From the NCBI GenBank assembly GCA_022457155.1, contig JAJGOT010000021.1, forward strand, positions 252,501 through 316,500: DNA of 64,000 nt. Reading direction: 5' to 3'. Origin of the DNA: Cladopsammia gracilis. Taxonomy: Eukaryota > Cnidaria > Anthozoa > Scleractinia > Dendrophylliidae. The notes under the pieces are model-generated. The model was given only the letters and a program-made list of their open reading frames with translations, did no database searches and was not told where the DNA came from. Below are positions 29,914-37,800 of the stretch, piece after piece. A program made the position numbers and the translations under genes. Numbering within the stretch: the stretch's first letter is position 1; every line of letters starts with the position of its first letter.

Positions 29914-30309
29914 ATGAAAAGTTACGAATTTACACGTTTTTATAGCCCATCTTTAGGCAAATTTGTTTACAAACATAAAGGAACAGGTGTCATTGTCGAT
30001 AATATTTTTAAACCGATGAAGGCTGTAGCAAAGGCAGTTTTCAATAAATTAGCGAAACCTATCGCGAAAAAAGCGTTGGAAGCAGGAATTTCTCATACGG
30101 GTGAAAAACTAGGTAAAAAGATCTCTGAAAAATCTGGTGATTTGATAATGAAAAAACTAGCTAAAATGAGAATATCTTCATCAAAACAACCCACAACGGC
30201 GACTTCGTATAGAAGGCCTCCATCAAAACATATCGAAGATACTGAAGATACTGATATGATATTAAATAGATTAATATCAGGTAACGGTTTAAAAAAGAAA
30301 AAAAGATAA
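29914..30309 (+). CDS. Small basic, membrane-active/core-like virion protein (131 aa)
   Basis: Begins MKSYEFTRFYSPSLGKFVY, followed by amphipathic Lys/Ala-rich helices (FKPMKAVAKAVFNKLAKP) and a Lys-rich C-terminus (GLKKKKR). Size, charge and place between minor and major capsid genes resemble adenovirus core or pVI-like small virion proteins, as proposed for adintoviruses. ISGNG at 30274-30288 fits the adenovirus protease consensus (M/I/L)-x-G-x-G, suggesting that the basic tail is removed during maturation. ATG in the context gtaataataaaATG. Exact function unknown. Confidence 0.6.
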   Translation: MKSYEFTRFYSPSLGKFVYKHKGTGVIVDNIFKPMKAVAKAVFNKLAKPIAKKALEAGISHTGEKLGKKISEKSGDLIMKKLAKMRISSSKQPTTATSYRRPPSKHIEDTEDTDMILNRLISGNGLKKKKR

Positions 30310-30338
30310 AAAATAATATAGCTCTATAATTAAAAAAG

Positions 30339-31625
30339 ATGGCTTTTCGATCAAGTGATTATTTAGAAAGATATGAAAGGGTAAAATTTAAACCTGATGC
30401 TATAATCAGAACACCGGCTAATGGTCAACATCAGGTAAAAGGTGGTTATAAGTTTACAATTGATGATAGATCAACGTTTTTCGACTGGTATAACGCTCGT
30501 TTTGAAGTACGATACCAACTGCAGAAATTAGCAGACGGTGCTGGTTATGCAGCAGCCGATAGAATAACAGTTATTAACGGTTCTCATTCATTAATTAAAC
30601 ACCTAAAGATTAGATCTGGAGGTAAATTGATTTATGATTCAGATGATCTGCATAAAGTTACTTTTGTTAAAAATCTGTTAGAATACTCTGACGACTTTAG
30701 TAGATCTGTAGGAAAGAGAAGTTTCTGGTATCTGGATACTGATGCAACAACCGCCAACACTAATACAGGATTTGAAGCTAGGCGATTACAAACTCAAGCG
30801 GTTCAAAACAATGGTAATGGCGGCGCTAAAAAGATTAGTACGATTATTCCTCTGAATCGTTTTTCCTTTTTCGAAGAGTTGGAAGATAAGATGCTTGTAC
30901 CCATGCAACTACAGTTTGAGATAAGGTTGCAAGATGATGACGAACTAATTCATATGGCTAACGGTACAGATGCTGGAAGAGTTGTTGTGGATAGGTTTGA
31001 ACTTTACGTTCCAAAATTAGAACCCAAACTCTCTCTTTACGATAAATTTGTCAGCTCTTTTTTGAAAGAAAAACAATGGAAATATTTAGTTGAGATGTAT
31101 AACCAATCAGCTCCTACGAGAGTATCAGGATTTTTTCAAATAACACCTAGTGTTGATAATGTTAAGCATGTTTTTGTTTATCTGAAAAGAGCTGCACCAC
31201 CCAATAATGATAAAGCAGAAGATAGTCCATATCTTATGGACACTTTCAAATTAAATGAGGCAGATAACAATTCATCGCTAGCAACCTGTAAATTAGAGTA
31301 TGGAAGTTCGGTTTTTTACCCTGAATTAGAGTATGATGCTGAAGAAAAAGCGCTGATATTTGATGATGTAATGTCTTATGCGATGAGGTTGAATGATTAC
31401 AACACAGGTACACAGTTGAACTTATCCAATTATAACTCTCTCTATCCACTAATCTATTTCGATTTAACATGTCAATCTGAAAAGATAACAAGAGATCCCA
31501 AACCGCTAACATTCCATTATAAATTGAACGCAACTGCAACAGCAGACTTTAATGTACATGCGATAGTTTTGTATGAAAAATTAGCAAAAATAGATAAGGT
31601 TGGAAATGAGCTGGTCATCGCGTAA
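30339..31625 (+). CDS. Major capsid protein, double jelly-roll (428 aa)
   Basis: Contains the features of Polinton/adintovirus major capsid proteins: the N-terminal segment with YKFTIDDRSTFFDWYNARFE, then HLKIRSGGKLIYD, NRFSFFEELEDKMLVPMQLQ, and a second beta-sandwich half from about residue 230 (FQITPSVDNVKHVFVYLKRA, YPLIYFDLTCQSEK, TADFNVHAIVLYE). The two sandwiches in one chain give the pseudo-hexameric trimer that tiles icosahedral shells. Length is at the shorter end for such proteins. The frame is intact. A 7-bp G-U-containing RNA hairpin spans the stop codon (31620-31636). Confidence 0.85.
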   Translation: MAFRSSDYLERYERVKFKPDAIIRTPANGQHQVKGGYKFTIDDRSTFFDWYNARFEVRYQLQKLADGAGYAAADRITVINGSHSLIKHLKIRSGGKLIYDSDDLHKVTFVKNLLEYSDDFSRSVGKRSFWYLDTDATTANTNTGFEARRLQTQAVQNNGNGGAKKISTIIPLNRFSFFEELEDKMLVPMQLQFEIRLQDDDELIHMANGTDAGRVVVDRFELYVPKLEPKLSLYDKFVSSFLKEKQWKYLVEMYNQSAPTRVSGFFQITPSVDNVKHVFVYLKRAAPPNNDKAEDSPYLMDTFKLNEADNNSSLATCKLEYGSSVFYPELEYDAEEKALIFDDVMSYAMRLNDYNTGTQLNLSNYNSLYPLIYFDLTCQSEKITRDPKPLTFHYKLNATATADFNVHAIVLYEKLAKIDKVGNELVIA

Positions 31626-31636
31626 CCGCGTTGCGT
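31620..31636 (+). terminator. Hairpin spanning the major capsid stop codon
   Basis: As RNA, GCGTAAC (31620-31626) pairs with GTTGCGT (31630-31636) with two G-U pairs and a 3-nt loop; the TAA stop lies in the stem. Weaker than the other hairpins of the series. Confidence 0.35.
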
Positions 31637-31684
31637 AAATTCATTTTAAAAAACAATTTTGTATTTTACAATACTAAATACAAA

Positions 31685-32500
31685 ATGACAACATATCATC
31701 CTTACAAAGTAAGTTTATCTGAAGGTCAGAAAGAAAAACTTGCAAGAGCTTATAAAACAAGCAGTCCTATCACGATTAGGTTAACGAAGTCACAGACAAG
31801 CGGTAATGATGAGTTACTGTTAACAGCTACTCAGATCAATAGGATCACCAAAGCGAAATCGCTTGGAAACGGTGTCGAGATAAAAATATCAAAAACACAG
31901 ATTAGAAAAGTAATGAGAGAAGGTGGTAGTCTGTTCAGTGCAATTATTCCGCTAGCGAAATCGTTGGCACCGACTTTAGCTAAAACACTCGGTTTATCAG
32001 CGCTTGCCGGTTTAGCGAGTGAAGGAGCAAGTCAAATTGTTAAAAAGATAAGCGGTAGCGGTTGTGGTCAAACCGGTGGTTTCCTCATCCCGAATAGTAA
32101 GATTCAACATCTACTTAATAATATTCATTTGCTAACAGATAAAGAGAAAGGAGTTCTTCAACGCGGTTTCCAAACAGGAAAAGGATTGGTGATAAAACCG
32201 ACAAAAACACAATCTGGAGGGTTATTAGGAACGATATTAGCCAGTATCGGAATTCCGTTAGCTGTTGAAGCGTTTAAAAAATTGACCGGATCCGGTGCAC
32301 CCAGAATGGGAAGACCTAAAGATGGAAAAGGGGCACCGCGATTAGGAATGAGTAGAAATCCTTATGATCCACCACCTCCATTTCAAGGTCGATGGGGTAA
32401 AAATACTTTCGGTATGGGAACCAAAAAAAAGGGAGGAGGGTTACTTTTAGGACCGAACAGCCCGTTCAAGGGTTTACCAATTCTCGAAACACTCTTGTAA
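31685..32500 (+). CDS. Conserved Polinton virion protein, pVI-like/membrane-active (271 aa from the favoured start)
   Basis: The ORF opens at 31631; the ATG at 31685 (MTTYHPYKVSLSEGQ) is preferred because it matches the conserved start of this protein in animal Mavericks and has the tacaaaATG context. A basic beta-rich N-terminus is followed by a long hydrophobic/amphipathic segment (LFSAIIPLAKSLAPTLAKTL, then LSALAGLASEGASQIV), a second one (LLGTILASIGIPLAVEAFKK), and a Gly/Pro-rich tail. ISGSG (32048-32062) and LTGSG (32282-32296) fit the adenovirus-type protease consensus. A membrane-disrupting entry or core role like adenovirus pVI is inferred. The protease frame overlaps its 3' end by -1. 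Confidence 0.7.
   Translation: MTTYHPYKVSLSEGQKEKLARAYKTSSPITIRLTKSQTSGNDELLLTATQINRITKAKSLGNGVEIKISKTQIRKVMREGGSLFSAIIPLAKSLAPTLAKTLGLSALAGLASEGASQIVKKISGSGCGQTGGFLIPNSKIQHLLNNIHLLTDKEKGVLQRGFQTGKGLVIKPTKTQSGGLLGTILASIGIPLAVEAFKKLTGSGAPRMGRPKDGKGAPRLGMSRNPYDPPPPFQGRWGKNTFGMGTKKKGGGLLLGPNSPFKGLPILETLL
32425..32431 (+). promoter_or_regulatory. Candidate -1 slippery heptamer A AAA AAG before the protease frame
   Basis: Within the run A8-GGG the codons read AAA AAA AAG, giving an in-register A AAA AAG heptamer. The -1 frame is open from 32401 and continues without a stop into the protease. No strong stem was found at 5-9 nt; a perfect 8-bp hairpin lies ~57 nt downstream (32489-32507). Weaker evidence than for the two downstream sites. 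Confidence 0.4.
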
Positions 32501-32507
32501 AGAGTGT
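32489..32507. terminator. Hairpin across the pVI-like stop codon
   Basis: ACACTCTT (32489-32496) pairs perfectly with AAGAGTGT (32500-32507) around the loop GTA; the TAA stop straddles loop and stem. It may mark a transcript end or influence translation into the overlapping protease frame. Confidence 0.5.
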
Positions 32508-32532
32508 AAAGCCTAAATTCGTAAACAAACCG

Positions 32533-32952
32533 TTGAGTAATGTTGAACTGATGAAGTGGATTTCATACCTTAGAATTCCTAATTTCAAAGGGATATATTC
32601 GAGGGATGAAGTTATGCCTAAAAATCATAGTCCATGCATTATTAATCTCGATTCGCTTGAAAATGCCGGAACTCATTGGGTTTGTTGCGCTCCATCTCAC
32701 GATAATAACTTCGTGTGGTATTTCGATAGTTTTGGAATGGGTTATCCTGAAGAATTTACATGCGTTAGCAAGAAACAGATAATCTATAATTCAAGTCAAT
32801 ATCAAAACATAAAAAGCGTCCTTTGCGGTTATTATTGCCTTTATTTCCTTCATCAATGGTCACTCAAGAAAGATTTTTACGATATCTTACAACCGTTTAG
32901 TTTAACAGATACTATGTTCAATGAAAAGTTCATTAAAAATTATTTTATGTAA
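32533..32952 (+). CDS. Adenovirus-like cysteine protease (maturation protease)
   Basis: Small C5/Ulp1-type protease with the ordered triad: His at 32674 (GTHWVCC), Asp at 32725 (WYFDSFGMG), Gln near 32797 (NSSQYQ) and Cys at 32824 (SVLCGYYCLYF). It would process capsid and core precursors at Gly-x-Gly type sites. The family's conserved N-terminal stretch (KPLSNVELMKW) is encoded upstream of the first ATG of this frame (32551). The interval given starts at the TTG codon where family similarity begins. Translation must start at ATG 32551, enter by -1 frameshift from the pVI-like ORF, or use splicing or a non-AUG codon. The frame is open from 32401. Confidence 0.85.
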   Translation: MSNVELMKWISYLRIPNFKGIYSRDEVMPKNHSPCIINLDSLENAGTHWVCCAPSHDNNFVWYFDSFGMGYPEEFTCVSKKQIIYNSSQYQNIKSVLCGYYCLYFLHQWSLKKDFYDILQPFSLTDTMFNEKFIKNYFM

Positions 32953-32972
32953 TTAAAATTAAAATTAAAAAG

Positions 32973-32999
32973 TTTTATTATACAGATCGTATAATAAAA
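32973..32999. terminator. Hairpin between the protease and zinc-ribbon genes
   Basis: TTTTATTATAC (32973-32983) pairs perfectly with GTATAATAAAA (32989-32999); loop AGATC. It starts 20 nt after the protease stop, and its last base is the A of the next ATG. It contains AATAAA on both strands and shares its core with 28007-28035. It could both end the upstream transcript and form part of the next promoter. Confidence 0.7.
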
Positions 33000-33187
33000 T
33001 GGAACCGATAGGAGATATATATTGCGTCAAGGAACAGAAACATACAGGTAATGCTGAACCGTCAGGTTATGAGATAGCCTCAAACGGTAGGGTATATATA
33101 TGGTGTAAGTGCGCTAATGTAAATTGTGGAATCAAGAAAACCCGTTTCGTTAAGAAATCCCATTTCGATAAGATTTCGGGAAACTAG
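32999..33187 (+). CDS. Zinc-ribbon-like small protein (62 aa), possible frameshift donor
   Basis: Begins MEPIGDIYCVKEQKHTG and has YCVK at the N-terminus, then NGRVYIWCKC and NCGIKKTRFVKK: Cys9 and a CxC-x4-C group. The pattern resembles DUF5679-like mini zinc ribbons of giant viruses and Mavericks (YCVK..T...NGR...C..CG..K.RFVK). The ORF ends with TCG GGA AAC TAG; the last seven bases before TAG (GGGAAAC) are a canonical -1 slippery site, and the PLA2-like frame is open across it. The zinc ribbon may therefore be both a free protein and the N-terminus of a longer fusion. Confidence 0.65.
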   Translation: MEPIGDIYCVKEQKHTGNAEPSGYEIASNGRVYIWCKCANVNCGIKKTRFVKKSHFDKISGN

Positions 33188-33211
33188 TTCAGCCCTCACA
33201 TGGTGGGGGCT
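33178..33211 (+). promoter_or_regulatory. -1 ribosomal frameshift signal: G GGA AAC, 6-nt spacer, stem-loop
   Basis: GGGAAAC (33178-33184) is in register with the zinc-ribbon codons (xxG GGA AAC) and is followed immediately by the TAG stop. After a 6-nt spacer, AGCCCTCAC (33191-33199) pairs with GTGGGGGCT (33203-33211; one G-U) around the loop ATG. The -1 frame is open from 33172 into the PLA2-like ORF. Heptamer, spacing and stem match known retroviral -1 signals (G GGA AAC is used by type D retroviruses). Function is inferred. Confidence 0.7.
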
Positions 33212-33252
33212 TTCTTGATGTGGAAGGTAGCCATAGTCTTGGAGAGATAGCT

Positions 33253-33828
33253 ATGAAATCAGCTATGAAAGGTCTTTACAATTTAGGAAAAATAGGAGCG
33301 TCAAAAGCCGTCAAATCAGACTTTGTAAAGAAAAAGATTAAATCAACCGCTAATAAGTATATAGATCAAGCTTTGGACAGTTTCACGGGAGACTTATCGA
33401 AAAGATTCGATCCACTTCACCGGGGTAACGGTTTCGACATTCATAATGCGATTTTAAAACTTCCGAAACCAAAAGGAGGCTGGACATTACCAGGACATAA
33501 ATATACAGGTCCAGGAAATCCGATACGTGATCAGGTAGATGCAGATTGGGAAGAAACAGGTAAAATACTGAAAGTTTACGATCAACCGACAGGAAGAACG
33601 GATGCTGTATCGATGCAACATGATGTTGATTATACCGTCTGTGCAAATAAACCGGATCCTCGAAAATGTAAAAATGAAGCTGATAGGAAAATGGTGAAAG
33701 CCTTGGATAGTATACCCTATAGCGAAAGACAGTGGGGTCATGCGCTAGCAAGAAATGTAATAGATACTAAACAAAAACTTGGAATGGGTGCTTCAAAAAA
33801 CGGAAAAAGCCGCCGAGTAAAAACGTAA
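33253..33828 (+). CDS. Parvovirus-type phospholipase A2-like protein (191 aa from the first ATG)
   Basis: Numbered from ATG 33253, it has YTGPGN (residues 84-89, calcium-binding loop), QHDVDY (HD at 123-124, catalytic) and NEAD (Asp 144), the order and spacing of the secreted-PLA2-like domain of parvovirus VP1. There that domain breaches endosomal membranes during entry. The N-terminal third is basic and helical. The frame is open upstream to 33172 with no ATG, and overlaps the zinc-ribbon ORF at a slippery site, so an N-terminally fused form is likely. It ends inside the stem-loop region that precedes the integrase. Enzymatic activity is not tested. Confidence 0.7.
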   Translation: MKSAMKGLYNLGKIGASKAVKSDFVKKKIKSTANKYIDQALDSFTGDLSKRFDPLHRGNGFDIHNAILKLPKPKGGWTLPGHKYTGPGNPIRDQVDADWEETGKILKVYDQPTGRTDAVSMQHDVDYTVCANKPDPRKCKNEADRKMVKALDSIPYSERQWGHALARNVIDTKQKLGMGASKNGKSRRVKT

Positions 33829-33894
33829 AGACGTGGCAAGAACAGTTAGCTGATGAGTTGCATAAACCTATAAGACGAAAGTTTACTCGGCGGC
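33795..33894 (+). promoter_or_regulatory. -1 ribosomal frameshift signal: A AAA AAC, 7-nt spacer, 13-bp stem
   Basis: AAAAAAC (33795-33801) is in register with the PLA2-like codons (tcA AAA AAC). After 7 nt, GCCGCCGAGTAAA (33809-33821) pairs perfectly with TTTACTCGGCGGC (33882-33894), loop 60 nt. The zero-frame stop TAA (33826-33828) lies in the loop. The -1 frame is open from 33771 into the integrase. A AAA AAC is the MMTV gag-pro type heptamer. The GC-rich stem stands out in this AT-rich element. Confidence 0.75.
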
Positions 33895-34769
33895 GTGTTA
33901 TTGTAAACGGTATCGATGATATATGGTGTTCTGACCTTGTTGAGATGCAGCAATATAGTAAGTGGAATAAGGGTTATCGGTATCTTCTTATGGTGTTAGA
34001 TATTTTCAGTAAATACGGCTGGATTGTACCGTTGAAGAATAAAAAGGGAGAGACCGTTGCAGAAGCGTTCAAAACAATACTCAAGAAAGGAAGAAAACCA
34101 AGAATGTTGTGGACTGATAAGGGTAAAGAGTATTACAATAAGAATATGAAAGAACTGTTAGACAAAAATAAGATAACAATATATTCGACAGAGAATGAAG
34201 AAAAATCTACTGTTTGTGAAAGATGGAACCGTACGATGAAACTGAAAATTTCTAAGCAAAAAACCATCCAAAACAATACCGTGTATTATGATGTGTTACC
34301 GAAGATATTGAAAAAATACAATAATACAAAACACCGAAGTATTGGGATGACGCCTGTGGAAGCGTCGAAGAAAAAGAATGAAAGTGCTGTTTACTTAAAT
34401 CTGTATGGAAAGATGAGACCAACAGCTACGCATAAACCGAAGTTTAAAGTTGGTGATAAAGTTCGAATATCAAAATATAAACGTCCTGTTTTCGATAAAG
34501 GTTACACACCGAATTGGACTGAAGAGATTTTTACTATTGATAAGATTCAATACACTAATCCGATAACTTATAAAATAAAGGATGAGATGGGTGAGGAGAT
34601 AACGGGTACTTTTTATGAGCAAGAGTTGCAGAAGGCTGTTCAAGATGTTTACCGGATTGAGAAAGTGATTCGACGAGATGCTCGAAAAGGTAAAGCGTTA
34701 GTAAAGTGGAGCGGTTACCCAGAAAAATTCAACCAATGGATAGACCTGAAAGAACTGAAAGAACTGTAA
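33801..34769 (+). CDS. Retrovirus-like DDE integrase with chromodomain
   Basis: The DDE core has Asp in WCSDLVEM (codon at 33933), Asp in WTDKGKEYY (34116) and Glu in VCERWNRT (34218), followed by an SH3-like region (FKVGDKVRISKYK) and a C-terminal chromodomain (YRIEKVIRRD...VKWSGYPEKFNQWID). It inserts the element, making 6-bp duplications; the chromodomain may steer insertion to marked chromatin. The frame is open from 33771, but its first ATG (33945) lies after the first catalytic Asp, and conserved residues (TWQEQLADELHKP) lie upstream. The interval given starts at the -1 slip point. Translation by frameshift from the PLA2-like ORF is favoured; splicing or non-AUG start remain possible. 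Confidence 0.9.
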   Translation, partial: RKKPPSKNVKTWQEQLADELHKPIRRKFTRRRVIVNGIDDIWCSDLVEMQQYSKWNKGYRYLLMVLDIFSKYGWIVPLKNKKGETVAEAFKTILKKGRKPRMLWTDKGKEYYNKNMKELLDKNKITIYSTENEEKSTVCERWNRTMKLKISKQKTIQNNTVYYDVLPKILKKYNNTKHRSIGMTPVEASKKKNESAVYLNLYGKMRPTATHKPKFKVGDKVRISKYKRPVFDKGYTPNWTEEIFTIDKIQYTNPITYKIKDEMGEEITGTFYEQELQKAVQDVYRIEKVIRRDARKGKALVKWSGYPEKFNQWIDLKELKEL

Positions 34770-34780
34770 TGATGTAAGTT

Positions 34781-34815
34781 TTTTTCATTTCATGTATTTC
34801 ATATGAAATGAAAAA
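34781..34815. terminator. Hairpin between convergent integrase and polymerase genes
   Basis: TTTTTCATTTCAT (34781-34793) pairs perfectly with ATGAAATGAAAAA (34803-34815). It begins 11 nt after the integrase stop and ends 10 nt from the polymerase stop, so it can serve both convergent transcripts. Confidence 0.7.
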
Positions 34816-34825
34816 TCATGCGAAG

Positions 34826-37800
34826 CTATTTTGTTTTATAATGTCCGTACGCAAGTGTGTGAATTCTATCAGGTTGTATTATTCTCTTATCATCATCTGC
34901 TGAAAGAGCGATCTTATTCACCTCTTCCGTAAATACTTCATGTTTACGACTCCTTATGGTATACATCTTTCGGTATTGTTTTCCACCTCCAAATAAACAT
35001 TTCTTATAATCATCGAATTTAATACTTTTATTTCTTACCGACTTCGTTACTCCTTTACACTTCTTCTCCTCCTTTCCCTCATACATCTTATAACTGTAAA
35101 GTTTCGACCTCAACCCTACAAATTCTTCTATTATTTTACCACCAGCTTCATCCTTGAACATTCCCACCACTTTCTTATTTACTCCTTGTTGTATACCTGA
35201 CGGATGATCTTCTGGAAAATTACTCGTATCAAACTTGGCAACTACATCATCGCTTATATCTTTGTAAAAGTCTTTTGTTTCAATCTCATATGCTAAGCTA
35301 TCCGTATCGGTAAATAGTAGCTTTACTTTTTCACCGTACTTTGGTTTGATGTAGTTATAATGAAAATCGTACATTAGTGTTTTACTCAAATCGAGGATAC
35401 ACATACCGATATATACCGGTTTGTTGAATTTAATTTTTATCTTTTTCATGTCGACAGCACATAAATGTTCTGAGAAGATGGTGCAGTGTTTGAAGTTGGG
35501 TTTTGCTGCTAGTTTCTTTGCTTTCTTTTCCGAGTTGAGTAGACGTACATCCACTCTGTTACGGATGTTTTCCATCGTTTTTCCAAAGACGGAATTATTC
35601 ATAAGTTTGAAAAACTCCTTTTCAAACTCATTTTGAGCTTTTGCTCTCAAGCGTGTGTTTAAATCAATGTACTTTTTCATCCAATCACTCTCTTCAAATT
35701 TAATACCTCGATGAATCTTTGTGATTTTCATCCCCAAACTCTCATATAGTTTGAGATTTTCATAGTGAAGAATGTATTTCTTTTTGTCATTCAAGTTAGG
35801 TATTAGTTTCTCCACTTTGTTTACCTTCACTCTCTCTGGAGCGAGAGGGTAGTCATTATGAAGGTCGTGTATTTCATATGGATACTCGAGGTCGACCTCG
35901 AGTATGCACGGTATACCGTCATTTCTCCAATTAACCAATTCATGATCGCTCATCCATTCGAAACCGCCTATAGGTAATTTCTTACACATAGCCCAACCGT
36001 AAAGGTTATTCGCATCGACATAAACATCAAATGTGTCAGACTTACTCTCATCATACTTTTCTTCCATGTAGATGTTGTTGGCTTTACCATACCTGTTTGA
36101 AATCATTGAAATACCACCTCTTATCCCTTTTTCAAACAATAGTAACATATCTGGATCATGTAAAAGTTCAAGTTTGGCACCTGTGCATTTTAATAACGCA
36201 TCCCAAGACAATCCCGGTGCAGTATAATACCAAGCTGGATCAAGGTCGTAATTGTTAATGCAAAGTTCACGAAAGTTTTCAAACACATCGCATAAAAGTA
36301 AAACATCCGACTTGTTGTAGAGATTGTGATAATCTCTTAGTGTCTTCATTTCAAACGTACTCCACACCTTTTGCGCATGTTCATAATCTTCGTCAGAAAT
36401 GCCTTCCCCACTTAGTTTGGAAAAGAATTTATCTTTCGGTGGTAATTGTGTTTCGTTTAATCTGTCGAGGGAGTCCATGTATTCATAAGGATACACACCT
36501 TTTCTCAACATCAACTCAAACTGTTCACCGCTAAAAAACTTGCCTGTGTTTTTAAACTTATCCTTTGATGCGCTCTTGAGATTTGTAACCAATTTGTCCA
36601 AACTTGAAGCCATAAAGTTGAAACTGTCGACAAATCGTATTTGTCGTTTTACATCCTTTTTCTTACCTTCCTTATCCTTATACGTGTCAACCGTTATTTC
36701 TTTCGTGAAACTAATATATTTTTCTTCATTTTGTGGAATACATTTTATTTCACCTTCACTTACACCTAGATTTTTGATAAATAGATGAGAATCATACCCA
36801 CACAAGTTGTGTAAAAAGACAGGAATAAATGTTGCTTTCTTACATTTTAGATTGCATTCATTATGAGCAGCACCGCGAAATCTTCCGGTATAATGACAAT
36901 GATCACGTACTTTTTTTAGTTTATCACTAGAATTCTCATCTTCAAATTCACCTTTACAGATCCAACACCTTGCTGCCCTTTCAAATTTACGTCTCTCTTT
37001 TTCCTTATAAATCATCTTCTTTGGGGATTTAAACTCGTTATATATTCTCTTAGTTTCACATTCTAACATATCCATAAATTTTTGACTTACATCTTCATCT
37101 TCAGAGGTTGCTGTATATTCAACAAGTTTTGAATACTTATCATCAAAATTACACTTTATGTAAAAACAAAAACTTGATGGTTTATGCTTTTGTAACTTCT
37201 TTGTGTAACTCTTTTCTTCTTCTTCTTCTTCTTCTTCTTTTTCTTCTTTAGGAATCGGTTTGATGGTTGACTCAAAATCTGCTATGATAGTGAATTCTAA
37301 AGGTATTTTTCGTTGATGGTTTTTAAATAAAAGAATCGTTCCTTCACCTGGCATTACAATTTTAACAGCCTCATTATCTTTACAGTATTCTTCATGTTTT
37401 TTTAACAATTCTTCTGTACTTCTATAGTTGAGGCATCTTAAACAAAAATACTTTTTATGTTCATTCTTTGATGTTTGATCTGATAACAGTCTACTCATAC
37501 TCTTAATGAGACAGTAGTGTTTCTTTTCACCTTCGGAAATGAGTAAGAGATTTACATGGTTTGTACGATTTTTTTGATTTACATAATCACTTACTTTCAA
37601 AGGGTAAACTAATCTTTCATACCCATAAACATTAATACTTATTGTCTCGTTTTGTTTTTCAAAACGTTTAAGATCCTTCAATTCAAATGGAAACTCAATT
37701 CCATCCCAGTTTAATTTTTCAGACTGTTTCCTTAATATTTTCGTTATACGTTCACCATCTCTAGTTACCGGATTTAACGCTCTTGTGATGCACCATTTAA

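Noticed and set aside
37201..37245. TTC/GAA run as a sign of disruption in the polymerase gene
   Set aside because: It keeps the frame and encodes a Glu run in a variable part before the exonuclease domain.
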